Shown: positions 31,436 to 41,503, counted from the stretch's first letter. The stretch is DNA of 64,000 bases from Microbacterium allomyrinae (GCF_020682705.1 NZ_JAGTTN010000004.1:62001-126000); one strand, 5' to 3'. Notes: generated by a model not told the origin, from the sequence alone. Program-made: numbers and translations.

Positions 31436-31851
31436 CCGCCGCCCTGGTTCTCGCGTACGAGCCGCCCCCGCACCACGAGCAGATCGATCCACCGGATGCC
31501 GAGGGCAAACAGGAGCGCGGTGACCGCCGATGCTTGAGCGGTCCGAGTGGGTGCGTCCGCGGCGATCTCCCACACGGTGATCGCGTAGATCACCACGGCG
31601 CCGATGACGAGTGGGAGTCCGATGAGCTCCCACCGGTACAGCCTGGAGAGTGCGCCGCCGAGGCAGGCGAGTGCGCCGAGCACGGCGATCACCCCCCACA
31701 GATCGGTGACGAACCCGGGGAGCCTGTCAGAGACGGTCGTGGGCGTCAGCCAGACCGCGCCGACGCCCATGAGCAGGCACATCAGGTACAGCGCGGCGCG
31801 GAGACCGTAGAGCACCCGCCGCGCCCACGGCGGATTCAACGGGTACGGCAT
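31432..31851 (-). CDS. Four-helix membrane protein, lysis cluster
   Basis: This 139-residue protein has hydrophobic stretches near residues 15-37, 47-68, 73-95 and 105-125, for example LYLMCLLMGVGAVWLT and VIAVLGALACLGGALS. The start overlaps the lysin stop (TGATG). It is a second holin candidate. No family is recognised. Confidence 0.6.
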   Translation of the reverse strand: MPYPLNPPWARRVLYGLRAALYLMCLLMGVGAVWLTPTTVSDRLPGFVTDLWGVIAVLGALACLGGALSRLYRWELIGLPLVIGAVVIYAITVWEIAADAPTRTAQASAVTALLFALGIRWIDLLVVRGRLVRENQGGG

Positions 31852-32735
31852 CAGGGCCGTTCGGCTTTCAGCACCAGCCCACCGAACGCGTCCGCGACGG
31901 CCGCCCGGACATCCCCCGGTGTCGCGGCGCCGCCGGCGGCGGGCAGCTTCGCGACGATCCCATCGACGAGCTTCGTGATGACGGTGTCGTCGAGCGACGT
32001 CACCGGCTTGCCGGCGGTGGCGTCGAGGACGACCATCATCACATCCCACTGACGGTCATCGAGATCGACGACCTTCGCACCCTTCGCGAGTACGTCGAGC
32101 GTCTCGGTGCCGTCGACACCGGTCTGGACGGTGAGCGCCCCACCGATGCGGAAGTCACGACCGTTGCCGACGACTCGGATCGAGCCGCCACGCCGATAGA
32201 TGGTGAACATGTCTTCTTCTTCCTCCGCAACGGCGGGGCTTGGCGTGTCAGATGATGTGGAACCTGCAGGGAGGGGCGCGAACGCGTTGAAGTCGATGTA
32301 GTGCCACCGTTCGCCACCCTTGATGCCGGACATGGCTTCGGTGATGAGGCGGGCCGAGAAACCTGCCGCTTCCATCGCCTGGTCGACCTGATCCCAGGTG
32401 AGTCCGTTCGGGTCGACGTCGACAGCAAGGCATGGTCGCCCGCGCCACTCGCCGCCGTGCGACGACGTGCCCTCCACGGCGGCACCGTTGCAGTTCCCCT
32501 GCTTGCACGCGTTCGTCCGCGCGGTCCTCTGCGAGAACAGCGGGCGGTAGATGTTCCACCCGGCACGGATGTGAATCGTGCGGCCGAAGCGCCGCTCAGC
32601 TTCCCGTTTCGCGGACGCCCACCGTGCAGCAAACGCCGGGGTGCACCGAAACTCCCAGTACCCGTTGCTGTCGGTCCCGGACGCCAACACCACGGACACG
32701 ACCGAGTACGGGACCTCCCCATTCTTGAACGGCAT
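31851..32735 (-). CDS. Endolysin with M15 D-Ala-D-Ala peptidase domain
   Basis: This 294-residue protein has an N-terminal peptidase of the M15/VanY type. SSHGGEWRGRPCLAVDVD near residues 90-107 gives the zinc His and Asp, and GGERWHYIDF near 142 gives the catalytic Glu and the last zinc His. A Ser/Thr/Pro linker with an acidic run follows near residues 160-175. The C-terminal part (residues 175-294: MFTIYRRGGSIRVVGNG onward) is probably for wall binding or regulation. It cleaves peptidoglycan cross-bridges at lysis. AAGGAGAACC precedes the ATG. Confidence 0.85.
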   Translation of the reverse strand: MPFKNGEVPYSVVSVVLASGTDSNGYWEFRCTPAFAARWASAKREAERRFGRTIHIRAGWNIYRPLFSQRTARTNACKQGNCNGAAVEGTSSHGGEWRGRPCLAVDVDPNGLTWDQVDQAMEAAGFSARLITEAMSGIKGGERWHYIDFNAFAPLPAGSTSSDTPSPAVAEEEEDMFTIYRRGGSIRVVGNGRDFRIGGALTVQTGVDGTETLDVLAKGAKVVDLDDRQWDVMMVVLDATAGKPVTSLDDTVITKLVDGIVAKLPAAGGAATPGDVRAAVADAFGGLVLKAERP

Positions 32736-32760
32736 TGGTTCTCCTTCGTGGGAATGGCAA

Positions 32761-32784
32761 AGCCCCCAGCAATCGCCGGGGGCT
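32761..32784 (-). terminator. Hairpin upstream of the lysis cluster
   Basis: AGCCCCC (32761-32767) pairs with GGGGGCT (32778-32784) around ten bases, between the small tail-region gene and the lysin. It may attenuate tail transcription before lysis genes. The minus-strand side is followed by TTGCC, a weak T tract. Confidence 0.5.
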
Positions 32785-32800
32785 CGGGTTGTCGTGCGAG

Positions 32801-33097
32801 TCAGATCGTGCGGACTGCGGTGATCGCGGCCGTGAGGTGCGAGTCAGTGACCGCGACGAGATCCACGCCGGGACGGTCGGGTGTCGCGTCGATATACACG
32901 TCGCGGGTCTCCTTGGCGTATGCGTGGACATCGGCGACGGTCTGCCCGCCGTCCACGTCCACGCCGACGAGCTTGCCCATGTTCGCCTGCACCCATTGGG
33001 AGGCGTTGTCGATGTCTGCCTGTTCCGCGGACGCGATGAACCGGTCGAGAAGATCAGGGTCGTTGCGGGCGTTGATGTGCTGTGTCGTGGTTGCCAC
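32801..33097 (-). CDS. Hypothetical phage protein, 98 residues
   Basis: This small acidic protein (NARNDPDLLDRFIASAEQAD, then SQWVQANMGKLVGVDVDG, then HLTAAITAVRTI) is probably mostly helical with no known family. The GTG at 33097 follows AAGGGAGACCAC, a strong site. It sits between the collar-domain tail protein and the lysin, where tail accessory or chaperone proteins are usual. Confidence 0.65.
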   Translation of the reverse strand: MATTTQHINARNDPDLLDRFIASAEQADIDNASQWVQANMGKLVGVDVDGGQTVADVHAYAKETRDVYIDATPDRPGVDLVAVTDSHLTAAITAVRTI

Positions 33098-33108
33098 GTG
33101 GTCTCCCT

Positions 33109-35028
33109 TCAGACCTTGATGATGAAATTCATGACAAGGAACGGCTGCAGGTTGTTGTGACCGCGAGAGCCGGTGATCTGCGCCGCGCCGTACGCGCCAG
33201 ACGCGGCGATACCTGAGCCTGTGCGGAAGCTGCCGTCCTGCCCGCCCGTACCTGCACGGGAGAAGATGTCCCCTGTCCCCGCCGCTGCCGCAGTACCACC
33301 GGGCCAGACATGCGAATGGTCCGGGAGTTCCTGCGCCGTCAACGTGTGCGTCTTCGACCCGCCGGTCTCGCCCAGCGTGTCGAACTCGGTTTGCGCCGAG
33401 TCGAGGCCTACGCCGACGCGCCCCTTCTTGTCGGGCACGTTGAACGTCGATGACCCGTTCCCTGCGCCGTAGGTGGTGCCGATGGTGGCGAAGAGGTCCG
33501 CGTAGGTGGTGCGGGACACGGCTTGACCCTGGCACAGCAGCCACCCTGTGGGGGCTGTTGATCCAGCGAACTCGCAGACGACGCCGACCGGTGCAACGAT
33601 GCCGTTCCCGCGGGTGCGGACCTCGCCAGTCGCGTACACATCGCCCGCGACGTCGACTGTCCCGTTCTCATGGAACTTCCCGAACCCCACGCCCGTCTTC
33701 GACCAATGCATGAACACCGCGGCGGTAGCGACCACCGTCTGCGCTGCAGCCGTGTTGAACTTATCGGCCACCTCGACGCGCACATCGAAACTGTCATCGA
33801 TCGGATAGTTCGCACCGCCCGAGACGACGAAGTTCGAATTGTACGTCACGGTCCCCGCAGTGACGTTGATGACGTTCCGGGCAGTCCACGTCGACCCGCC
33901 GTACGGGCGAGTGAACACCTTGATCGTGAGGCTGTTCCGCTGAGTGCTGTTCATCAGCGACTGCACAGCACAGTTCAGATCCACCCGGAGGCTGATGCCG
34001 TTGTCGTTGACAGCACCACCCGCGTCGCACCTCCGCACGAGCACGTTGGTGAACAACGGCGACAGGTACGGGAGGACAGTGACGTTCCCCGACCATGCCG
34101 CGGACCGCCCTCGAGAGTCACCCGCCCAAGCGCTCAGCGGGACAGTGCCAGACGCGGTGACTTTCGCCCCGGATCCTGACGCGATCGACTGCGCGCCCGG
34201 CATCCCCCAGGAGCGGCCGGTGATCGTCGAGCCCTGCACCCCGGACGCGTTGACCGTGGCTTTCAGGATCGAGAGGTCCTGAACGAACAGGCCCACCTGC
34301 GACACCACGGTCGGGTTGTCGTCAGACACCGTCAGCGACGAGATCGTCGGAACAACGCCGGCGCCGGCCTGCAACGTGAACGGGGTTGTCTTCGTCCCGA
34401 TGGTCGTCGCACCGCTCTTGGTGACGACGGTGATCGTCCCGGACCCGGACGTGGTGTTCGGGATCTGTGTCAGCAGGCTGAGGGGCGGTGTCCAGGACGT
34501 CGACCCGCCGACACCTGTCGCGACCGTGCCGGACGCGGATCCGAACGTGTAGGTGATGTCGTGTGTGAACGACGACGATGCCCAGTCCGTGTGGATCGTT
34601 ACCGCGGTCCCGGCTGTGATCGTGGAGCTCGGGTCGAACCGCCCGGTCGATGCGCGCGGGATCGTGGGCAGCCCGACATCATTCACTGTGACCGACGTCG
34701 ACCCGAGTAGGTCATACGTTGCCGGAGCGTAGATATCGAACGACTTCGTACCGTTTGCCTCGTGCGCAAGCCAGGTCTCACCGCTGAGGATGAGCCATGG
34801 GCCGCTCCCACGGAAGTCGAACCCGGTTGCGCTTATCGAGCCGCGCAGCACCCCGTCAAGGTAGAAGGACCGGTTGGCGGCACCTCCCGAGAACGTCGGG
34901 GAGTACGCCGTCTTGTCGATCCACAACTGCCACCCGAGCTTCGACTGGTTCCCCGCGATGTCCTGCTCGATGAGCCAGACGTTCTCCCGCAGATTGAACG
35001 GACGGCCGGGGAATGCGCTAGATACCAA
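33109..35028 (-). CDS. Phage tail protein with C-terminal collar domain (DUF859-like)
   Basis: The protein has 639 residues. The N-terminal 400 residues are beta-rich with Ser/Thr/Gly repeats and resemble DUF859-type minor structural proteins. FMHWSKTGVGFGKFHENGTV near residue 435 is their usual closing stretch. Residues 460-639 form a phage tail collar domain: APTGWLLCQGQAVSRTTYAD, FNVPDKKGRVGVG, and LQPFLVMNFIIKV as the end. The collar end is typical of receptor-binding fibre tips. The start overlaps the preceding gene by 11 bases. A tail-tip receptor-binding role is likely. Confidence 0.8.
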   Translation of the reverse strand: MVSSAFPGRPFNLRENVWLIEQDIAGNQSKLGWQLWIDKTAYSPTFSGGAANRSFYLDGVLRGSISATGFDFRGSGPWLILSGETWLAHEANGTKSFDIYAPATYDLLGSTSVTVNDVGLPTIPRASTGRFDPSSTITAGTAVTIHTDWASSSFTHDITYTFGSASGTVATGVGGSTSWTPPLSLLTQIPNTTSGSGTITVVTKSGATTIGTKTTPFTLQAGAGVVPTISSLTVSDDNPTVVSQVGLFVQDLSILKATVNASGVQGSTITGRSWGMPGAQSIASGSGAKVTASGTVPLSAWAGDSRGRSAAWSGNVTVLPYLSPLFTNVLVRRCDAGGAVNDNGISLRVDLNCAVQSLMNSTQRNSLTIKVFTRPYGGSTWTARNVINVTAGTVTYNSNFVVSGGANYPIDDSFDVRVEVADKFNTAAAQTVVATAAVFMHWSKTGVGFGKFHENGTVDVAGDVYATGEVRTRGNGIVAPVGVVCEFAGSTAPTGWLLCQGQAVSRTTYADLFATIGTTYGAGNGSSTFNVPDKKGRVGVGLDSAQTEFDTLGETGGSKTHTLTAQELPDHSHVWPGGTAAAAGTGDIFSRAGTGGQDGSFRTGSGIAASGAYGAAQITGSRGHNNLQPFLVMNFIIKV

Positions 35029-37570
35029 GAGCCCTCACCACCGTTCCGTCTGCATAGGGCTCGAACTTGTGCTGAGCGAGAACGATCTCCGTTGCTTCCA
35101 ACTTCGGGACGACCATGCGCCCGCCCTCCCAGTACGACGTGACCACCCCGTTGTCAGTGATCTCGAACCGGTCCGGCTTCACATGCGTCTGGAACGGTGA
35201 ACCCGTCGACCCAACGTGCGCACCGTTCTCGTCCACCCGGAACCATGACGTGAGCTGACCGACAGCCCCAGCCGTCTCATCGACCTGACCGGCAAGGGAC
35301 TCCTGCTCGGCGGTGATCGAGATGATGACGCTGTTCTCACCCAGATCGATGTGGGACCCGAGCCCGCTCGAGAGGTGCTGCACTTCGATCGCACCGACGG
35401 CGATGGTGTTCGCGGTGACCGAATTCGCCTCCAGGTCGGGGCCGGTGATCCCGGTGACCACGATGGAGACCACAGCCGACGGGGTGAACTCTCGACCGAG
35501 AGTGTCTACCGGGATGAACCGGACGAACATCGATTCACCGACCACACCGCGGATCGGCGACGACCCGCCCCCATTCGGCAGCGGAACGGCGACACGGGTC
35601 CACGGTCCGCCTGTCAACGCAGCATGCTCCACGAGTACGTGCTGCACACCAGCCGGCAGGACGCCCCCGGTGAGGACTCCGTCCCACTGCGCTTGAACCA
35701 TGCCCAGGCTTGTGGTGAGGGTCGGATCGGTGGGAGCGATGTCGAATGCGTCAGGAAGCGCCGCGATCACGTCCACGTGGGAGGTGAAGTCCGACCAGAC
35801 ACCAAGAGTCGTGTAGGCACGGACCTTGAACGACCGTGCCTGCCCCGACTGGACCGACACGAGCACGTCCCGCGAGGGCGACGCCGAAACCGGCCCCCAC
35901 ACGGCCCCATCGAGCAGCCACAGTTCGTACCGGTCAATGACGACGGCCACGTCATCTGTAGACAATGTGACCGCATCCCACTGCACACGCAGTGTCGCGA
36001 CAGACGATCCGTCAGCCTGAAACTCCGCGGTGTTCGACGTCACCTCGAGCCCGGTCGGAACCTTCGGCACAATCGACAACGGACTTGCAGGGGTGACGGT
36101 GATCTCGGGCGAGAACTCCGACCACCGTCCGCGCACGGAACGCGCACGGACCTTGACCCACACCGGAACGCCAGATTTCAATCCGGGGACCGTGGTGGAC
36201 AGTTGATCGGTCGCGGTGACCATGTGCGCGGTTTCGGACGCTTCCCGCGCCCACAGCTCGTACAGGTTCACATCGATCGCCGTCGAATCGACGGCGTCTG
36301 TGACCTGATCCCATGCAACGCCCACTGCTGCGACGGCGGCACCGTCCTCCCCCCACGAGGCGGTGTTCGACACAACGTGCAGGGCGTCCGGGGCGTTCGG
36401 GTCTGGCGATGCCGGTGCGGTCGTCGGCGGTACGGACGACCCGGACCCGCCGATGATCTGCCCGACCTGCGCCGCCGATGTGCGCCGCGCGAGCTTCGCC
36501 GCCTGCGTGAGCATCTTGTCTCCGACGACCGTGCGGGCGGTGACAACGCCGGCAACGTCCTTCGTGACCACGATCCCCACAACACGCTGAAGGATCTTTC
36601 CTCCGCGCGTCCGCGCCGTCACCAGGTCTCCGATGTTGAACCCGGCCCACGGTGCGGTCATGCCGCCGACAGGTGCCCACTCGTAGGACAGTTCCCTTGA
36701 CACCGCGCGCGCCTTCGTGAGCGCCGGTTGCGCGTTCTGCTGCGCGGCCGGGATGTCAGGAGCGCCGGACTGCGACATGACCTGGAACACCGAACCAAAC
36801 CGGTTCGACGCGCCCGGGTTCACCGCATGAGTCCAGCCACCGTCGTACTGGATCACGATCGCCGTCGCCGGTTCGTAGACCGACTTTGCCGGGGACCGGG
36901 TGAACCCACGGCCACCGAAGACCACGTTCGACCGGTCCGTGGCGGTGCCTGCGTTCACAACGCGCAGCTTGAACCCCTCCGACCACCACTCGATGTATCC
37001 CTGGTCAGAGAGCCCGTCGATGATCCGCGACAGGGACGTGGTGAAGAGCGGGTATGTCTGGTCTACCTGCTGAGCCCACGCCGCACCCACCGAATCTGTG
37101 GTGCCGGTGAAGTCCGTGGTGACGTTCGGTCCCCACCCCGCCCCATCACCGAGACCTCCGGTCTTGCCGTAGGTGATGATCTCGTTCAGCAGCGCACCCG
37201 GGGTCACGTTCGTGTACGTGCGATCCTGTGCGTTGTCGCCCGATTTCCACCACAGGGGCAGTCGCTGGGTCAGCCAGGACAGCACGTCCTGAGCGGTGAA
37301 CGAGACGACGCCCGACTGCTCGGCGTTGTCGGAGTTGTCCTCCGTGGCGATGAACAGGTCGTTGCGGGGCGACGCCCAAACCCCACCGGTCGTGTACTCC
37401 ACGCCGACAAGGAACGGGGCATCCAACGAGCCCGCGACACGAGACGACGTGGCGAACGTCACCCGGCAGGCTGACGAGTCCGCCTGTGTCACATCCATCC
37501 GAATCGTCTTGAGCACACGCGACTTGGTGCCGTCATCGTTGTACAGGCGCAGGCGAACATCGAACGTCAT
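35018..37570 (-). CDS. Large minor tail protein with fibronectin-like domains (Gp37-like)
   Basis: The protein has 850 residues. The first 400 residues resemble the siphovirus Gp37-like tail family: RLRLYNDDGTKSRVLKTIRM, VLSWLTQRLPLWWKSGDNAQ, and DLVTARTRGGKILQRVVGIV. Residues about 400-640 hold two or three fibronectin type III-like repeats, each with a SGxPVWVKVRARSxRGRWSEFS-type end strand, and a third set follows. The C-terminus (HKFEPYADGTVVRALG) overlaps the next gene. It is the probable tail-hub/tail-tip protein beside the Dit gene. Confidence 0.8.
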   Translation of the reverse strand: MTFDVRLRLYNDDGTKSRVLKTIRMDVTQADSSACRVTFATSSRVAGSLDAPFLVGVEYTTGGVWASPRNDLFIATEDNSDNAEQSGVVSFTAQDVLSWLTQRLPLWWKSGDNAQDRTYTNVTPGALLNEIITYGKTGGLGDGAGWGPNVTTDFTGTTDSVGAAWAQQVDQTYPLFTTSLSRIIDGLSDQGYIEWWSEGFKLRVVNAGTATDRSNVVFGGRGFTRSPAKSVYEPATAIVIQYDGGWTHAVNPGASNRFGSVFQVMSQSGAPDIPAAQQNAQPALTKARAVSRELSYEWAPVGGMTAPWAGFNIGDLVTARTRGGKILQRVVGIVVTKDVAGVVTARTVVGDKMLTQAAKLARRTSAAQVGQIIGGSGSSVPPTTAPASPDPNAPDALHVVSNTASWGEDGAAVAAVGVAWDQVTDAVDSTAIDVNLYELWAREASETAHMVTATDQLSTTVPGLKSGVPVWVKVRARSVRGRWSEFSPEITVTPASPLSIVPKVPTGLEVTSNTAEFQADGSSVATLRVQWDAVTLSTDDVAVVIDRYELWLLDGAVWGPVSASPSRDVLVSVQSGQARSFKVRAYTTLGVWSDFTSHVDVIAALPDAFDIAPTDPTLTTSLGMVQAQWDGVLTGGVLPAGVQHVLVEHAALTGGPWTRVAVPLPNGGGSSPIRGVVGESMFVRFIPVDTLGREFTPSAVVSIVVTGITGPDLEANSVTANTIAVGAIEVQHLSSGLGSHIDLGENSVIISITAEQESLAGQVDETAGAVGQLTSWFRVDENGAHVGSTGSPFQTHVKPDRFEITDNGVVTSYWEGGRMVVPKLEATEIVLAQHKFEPYADGTVVRALGI

Positions 37571-37591
37571 GACACTCCTCAGGGGTTGCGG

Positions 37592-38389
37592 TCAGACGAG
37601 GAACGCAGCGGTGCCTCTGACTTGAATCTGAGCGCCCGACCGGGTAGCTGTTGCGACGGTCAGCCGGCCGTCGCGAGTGGCCGGATCAGCAGGCGCAAGC
37701 CGTGGTGTGATTTCGAAGACGCCTCGCGGGCCACCGAAGTCAACGGCGCCCGAGACCTCGGTGCCGCCTACCCACGTGTCCGACGTTGTGACGAACGCCC
37801 GTCCGGTCGTGGACTCGAACCGGAGGTATTGAGATCCGGTCAACGCTGGGGCGTACGTGAACCAGGATCCGGCGGTGTCGGTCACCTGCAGACCGGTTGT
37901 GGCACCCTTTACCCGCACGATGGCGTCCTGCACTGGTGCCGACATGCCGGGAAACAGTCCGGTGACCGCGACCGAAGCCGTCGACAGGGAAGCAGCGGTC
38001 GACGTGGATTCCGCCGCATCCCGCCAGTACACCTGCGGGAGGCGGATGATGAACGTCACATCGAGGATCGAGTCCGCAGACCCGTACCCGACGTGTGTCC
38101 ACGACAGGAGCTCGAACTGCACCGATCGGGACGCATCGGCCGTGACCGTCAGGGCGCCTTCACCCGAGAACAGTGCGGTGAGGGTCTGCAGGTGAGCCTT
38201 CGGGGTGCGCACCACCAGCGGCAGGACTACCGCGCTCACTGTGGCGGGGAGTCCCGCCACAGTGCCGTCTGTGCCTGGTGCCGAGACGTTCGCGCGTTCG
38301 CGGACGAGCTCGCTGATCGGTTTCGACGGGGAGCGGAAGCGCCAGCCGAATGTCGGGTTGCGGAGAGGGACACCGGCGACGCTGTACAT
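37592..38389 (-). CDS. Distal tail protein (Dit-like)
   Basis: This 265-residue protein follows the tape measure with a TGATG overlap, where Dit proteins are found. Beta-rich segments (VPLRNPTFGWRFRSPSKPIS near residue 8, then RVKGATTGLQVTDTAGSWFT near residue 160) fit the Dit two-domain plan. Dit proteins form the ring that joins the tail tube to the tip. I base the call on order and fold pattern, not on a diagnostic motif. Confidence 0.65.
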   Translation of the reverse strand: MYSVAGVPLRNPTFGWRFRSPSKPISELVRERANVSAPGTDGTVAGLPATVSAVVLPLVVRTPKAHLQTLTALFSGEGALTVTADASRSVQFELLSWTHVGYGSADSILDVTFIIRLPQVYWRDAAESTSTAASLSTASVAVTGLFPGMSAPVQDAIVRVKGATTGLQVTDTAGSWFTYAPALTGSQYLRFESTTGRAFVTTSDTWVGGTEVSGAVDFGGPRGVFEITPRLAPADPATRDGRLTVATATRSGAQIQVRGTAAFLV

Positions 38390-41136
38390 CAGAGACTCCC
38401 GACGATCTGTGCGGCATCCCACGCGTCCTGCTGCAGGTCGCGGACCACGGGGTTGATGAGAGTGACGTTGTTGTTCGTCACGCTGGGCGTTGCGGCAGGT
38501 GCCTGCGAGGGCGTGTAGCCGGCGTTGATCGCCTTCAGCAGGGACCGGTTGCGGTCTGCCTGTCCGAAGACGTTCGAGACGACTTCCTCGCCGTTCGCGA
38601 GGCGGTACAGGCCCGCCGAGTCGCTGCCCGCCGTGCCGCGGCCGTTGATGGTCCCGCCACTAGTTCCGCCACCGGCAAGACCCGGGGTGGTGCCGCCCAG
38701 CGCACGGCCACCAGATGCGGCACCGTCTCGTAGGTGTGACTCGGTGACGGAGATCGCGATCGCCGCGGTGCGTCGCCGCACCAGCCACGCCAGGTCGGCC
38801 TCAGCCTTCGCGATGTCGACCTCGATCTTCGTCACCGGAAGGGTCGCGGGGATCTTGAACAGTTCGTCGAGGTAGGCGTGCACTGCGTCACGGTTCATAC
38901 CGTTCGCGACAGCCTGATCCTCGATCGCCTGCTTCGATGCCTGGAGCTTCGCGACTGATTCTTCAGCGCTACCTCCCTGGTCACGGAACGCTTGCGCCGA
39001 GTTCTGTGCGGACTGGATCAGATCGAGCAGCGACCCTCGGTTCGTGATCGCAGACTCCGACATGCCATCGAGTGACGCACCAGCCGAGTCGAGTGCGCCG
39101 GTCGCGTCGTCGATGTAGTCCGGCATCCGAACCAGCTGCGACTCGAACTGGTTCTGAGCCTCCGCAGCCGAGAGGGCCTTCCCGTTGAGCTCATCGAGTG
39201 CTTGCTTCAACAGGCCAGCGGCGTCGCCCTGCAGGTACATCTCCGCGGTGGCCTTCTCGGTCGCCGTCTTCATCTCGTCCTGGCTGCCACGCGCCGACTG
39301 CAGTGCCCCGACCGAGATCCCCAGGGCGGCGGCTGCAGCCTCATCGGCGCGCTGCTGAGCGAGTGCAGCAGCCGACGTCTCTGTGAGAGCTTCGGTCCGC
39401 AGCTTGTGCCCCGCCACCGACGCATCGATCGCGCTGCTCTCGTTCCGCAGGCTTCCCACGAGGGTGTTCACCAGTCCGGTGGCCTCGAGCAGGCTCAGGT
39501 TGTTGTCCTTCATCACCTGCTGCATGGCGCCTGTGTCGCCGTCCGCGGCACGCGTGTACAGCGAAAGCTCCTTGAGTGCGTCCTTCTGCCCGAGAGTGGC
39601 GTTCGTGACGTCTTCGAGGCTGACACCGAGTTGCTTCGCAGCGTCGAGCGCCCCACGGTCCTGGAGTTCCTGCACGGCCTTCGCACGGACGTTCTCCGCG
39701 ACTGCGCCCGTGTCTGCCTCCACCGCAGCGGTGTAGGTCTGCATCGCCTGTGTCGCGCTGGAGTTGTTCGCGATCACCACAGCGAAGATGCCCGCAAGGG
39801 CGGCAAGACCCGCAACGACCCACCCGATCGGGCCGGTCGCTATCGTTGTCGCCGCACCGACCGCGCCCATGCTGGTCGCGATGTTCGCCAGCATCGGGGC
39901 GACGAAGCCCCACGCCTTGAACGCGATCGCACCCCAGGTGAGCGTCACGATCAGCTGCGACAGCACCTCGACGGGGATCGCGCTGATCACATCCGAGATG
40001 CCGACCAGCACAGCCATGCCGATGGTGCCCAGCGGTGCGAGTGCCTGCAGGATGTGCATCACCGTGGATGCCAGCTTCCCGAGCAGGTCGGTGACCGTGG
40101 GGAGCATCGCGAGCGCGTACCCGCCGAAGTCCTCGATCCCCGACCCTTCGGTCCACCGCTGGAACCCCGCAGTGAGGGACTCGAGGTAGATCCCGGCGGT
40201 GAGGAACAGAGGGTTCAGGATCCGCAGCGAGTTGATGGTCCCGGTGAACAGGTTCGCCCCGGAACGGCCCAGCAGACCGGAGAACTGGCCCACCTGGACG
40301 TTCAGCCCCGGCAGCGCGTCCCGTGTCTCCCGCACGACCCGCTGGAAGGACGACAGCATCGCGACCGCGGAGGTCTGCGCGAGCGTGTTCATCGACCCCT
40401 TGAGGGAGTCCAGCCCGGAACGGTACGACGCACCGACAGTGGTGCCGGCGTCCATCTCCCGCTTGATGCCGATGATCGCGAGGACACCCGCGGCACCCAT
40501 TCCGAGGAACGCGGAGCCGATACCGATCGCTGCGGCACCCACAGGCGCGAGGAGCGGCAGCAGCAGTGCGATGGCCGTAGTGATGGCGCCCACACGGGTC
40601 ACGCTGGTGCGGTTCGCCTCGTTCGCCTTGACCGTCGCACGAGTCTCGTCCTCGGTGGCGGCGGTGTTCGCACGACGGGCGGCCGCGAGAGCAGCTTCTG
40701 ACGCGGTGACCTTCTCGTTCGCCGTGTCGAGGCGCTTCAACGCTTCGGTGACAGCGAGTTCCGACGCGACGTACCGCGCCCCGGAAGTCACACCCTTCTC
40801 GCGGAGTTCGGTCAGCCGCATCTGCGCGAGGCTCGCCCGCGCATACGCCGTGTCGGCTGCGCTCATCGCCGCCGTCAGGCGGCCCTGCGCGAGGGTGAGC
40901 TTCGTCTGTGTCGCGGCGACCTTGTCGTTGCTGCCCGCAACACCCTCGGCGGCAGCCTTCACAGCCGTGAGGCGCCCGATCACCGCAGCCGCGTTGTCAC
41001 CGATGTGGATGTCCGGGTTCGCACGCTCAAGCTCGCGGACGTCCTGCTTCGTCGCCGCGACGTCCGCGATCCACTGGTCGCGATCCATGCGGAGCTTGCC
41101 GACGATGGAACCGACAGTCGTGGGACCCTCATTCAT
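38389..41136 (-). CDS. Tape measure protein
   Basis: The protein has 915 residues. A long helical N-terminal part (residues 1-190) with Ala/Lys/Glu heptads is followed by hydrophobic segments near residues 190-220 and 370-460 (IGWVVAGLAALAGIFAVVIA). A second helical half follows and a Gly-rich loop (RALGGTTPGLAGGGTSGGTI) lies near 830. It sets tail length; 915 residues at about 0.15 nm each suggests a tail near 135 nm. The N-terminus overlaps the chaperone product. No lytic peptidase motif is seen. Confidence 0.88.
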   Translation of the reverse strand: MNEGPTTVGSIVGKLRMDRDQWIADVAATKQDVRELERANPDIHIGDNAAAVIGRLTAVKAAAEGVAGSNDKVAATQTKLTLAQGRLTAAMSAADTAYARASLAQMRLTELREKGVTSGARYVASELAVTEALKRLDTANEKVTASEAALAAARRANTAATEDETRATVKANEANRTSVTRVGAITTAIALLLPLLAPVGAAAIGIGSAFLGMGAAGVLAIIGIKREMDAGTTVGASYRSGLDSLKGSMNTLAQTSAVAMLSSFQRVVRETRDALPGLNVQVGQFSGLLGRSGANLFTGTINSLRILNPLFLTAGIYLESLTAGFQRWTEGSGIEDFGGYALAMLPTVTDLLGKLASTVMHILQALAPLGTIGMAVLVGISDVISAIPVEVLSQLIVTLTWGAIAFKAWGFVAPMLANIATSMGAVGAATTIATGPIGWVVAGLAALAGIFAVVIANNSSATQAMQTYTAAVEADTGAVAENVRAKAVQELQDRGALDAAKQLGVSLEDVTNATLGQKDALKELSLYTRAADGDTGAMQQVMKDNNLSLLEATGLVNTLVGSLRNESSAIDASVAGHKLRTEALTETSAAALAQQRADEAAAAALGISVGALQSARGSQDEMKTATEKATAEMYLQGDAAGLLKQALDELNGKALSAAEAQNQFESQLVRMPDYIDDATGALDSAGASLDGMSESAITNRGSLLDLIQSAQNSAQAFRDQGGSAEESVAKLQASKQAIEDQAVANGMNRDAVHAYLDELFKIPATLPVTKIEVDIAKAEADLAWLVRRRTAAIAISVTESHLRDGAASGGRALGGTTPGLAGGGTSGGTINGRGTAGSDSAGLYRLANGEEVVSNVFGQADRNRSLLKAINAGYTPSQAPAATPSVTNNNVTLINPVVRDLQQDAWDAAQIVGSL

Positions 41137-41503
41137 CGGTGGCCTCCGGCTTCGGTTCGTCGTCGGGTGCGAAGTAGCGTGCGAGCGGGGTGTCGGTGGA
41201 CAGGAGATTCCGCACGCGGACGTTGAACCAACGCCACGACTTCCGCGCCCACACGTCTTCGAGGTCTATGCCGAGCACGGCATGGAACGAGAACTCCAAG
41301 AGCCCCCACTGGCTGATCAGTTCAGGCCAGCTGACACCACGCCCTTGCGGCTTCGTCAGCTGCTTCGGGAGGTCGTAGCCTTCGTAGATGCCGGTGACGG
41401 GGTCTTTGTCGCCCCACCCGTACTCTTCGATCGCCGCGTAGCCCGATTTCCCCGAGCCTTCATGTACTCGGTCATCGCTTTTGGGTCGCCACCGGTCTCC
41501 CAC
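41129..41503 (-). CDS. Tail assembly chaperone, second frame (frameshift extension)
   Basis: This frame overlaps the first chaperone gene and ends eight bases inside the tape measure start. From the slip site it reads GKSGYAAIEEYGWGDKDPVT, later LEDVWARKSWRWFNVRVRNL. It has no good start of its own; the frame is entered by -1 slippage at 41446-41452, giving a fusion of about 220 residues. The arrangement matches lambda gpG/gpGT, where both products guide tail assembly around the tape measure. Confidence 0.8.
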   Translation of the reverse strand: MGDRWRPKSDDRVHEGSGKSGYAAIEEYGWGDKDPVTGIYEGYDLPKQLTKPQGRGVSWPELISQWGLLEFSFHAVLGIDLEDVWARKSWRWFNVRVRNLLSTDTPLARYFAPDDEPKPEATDE

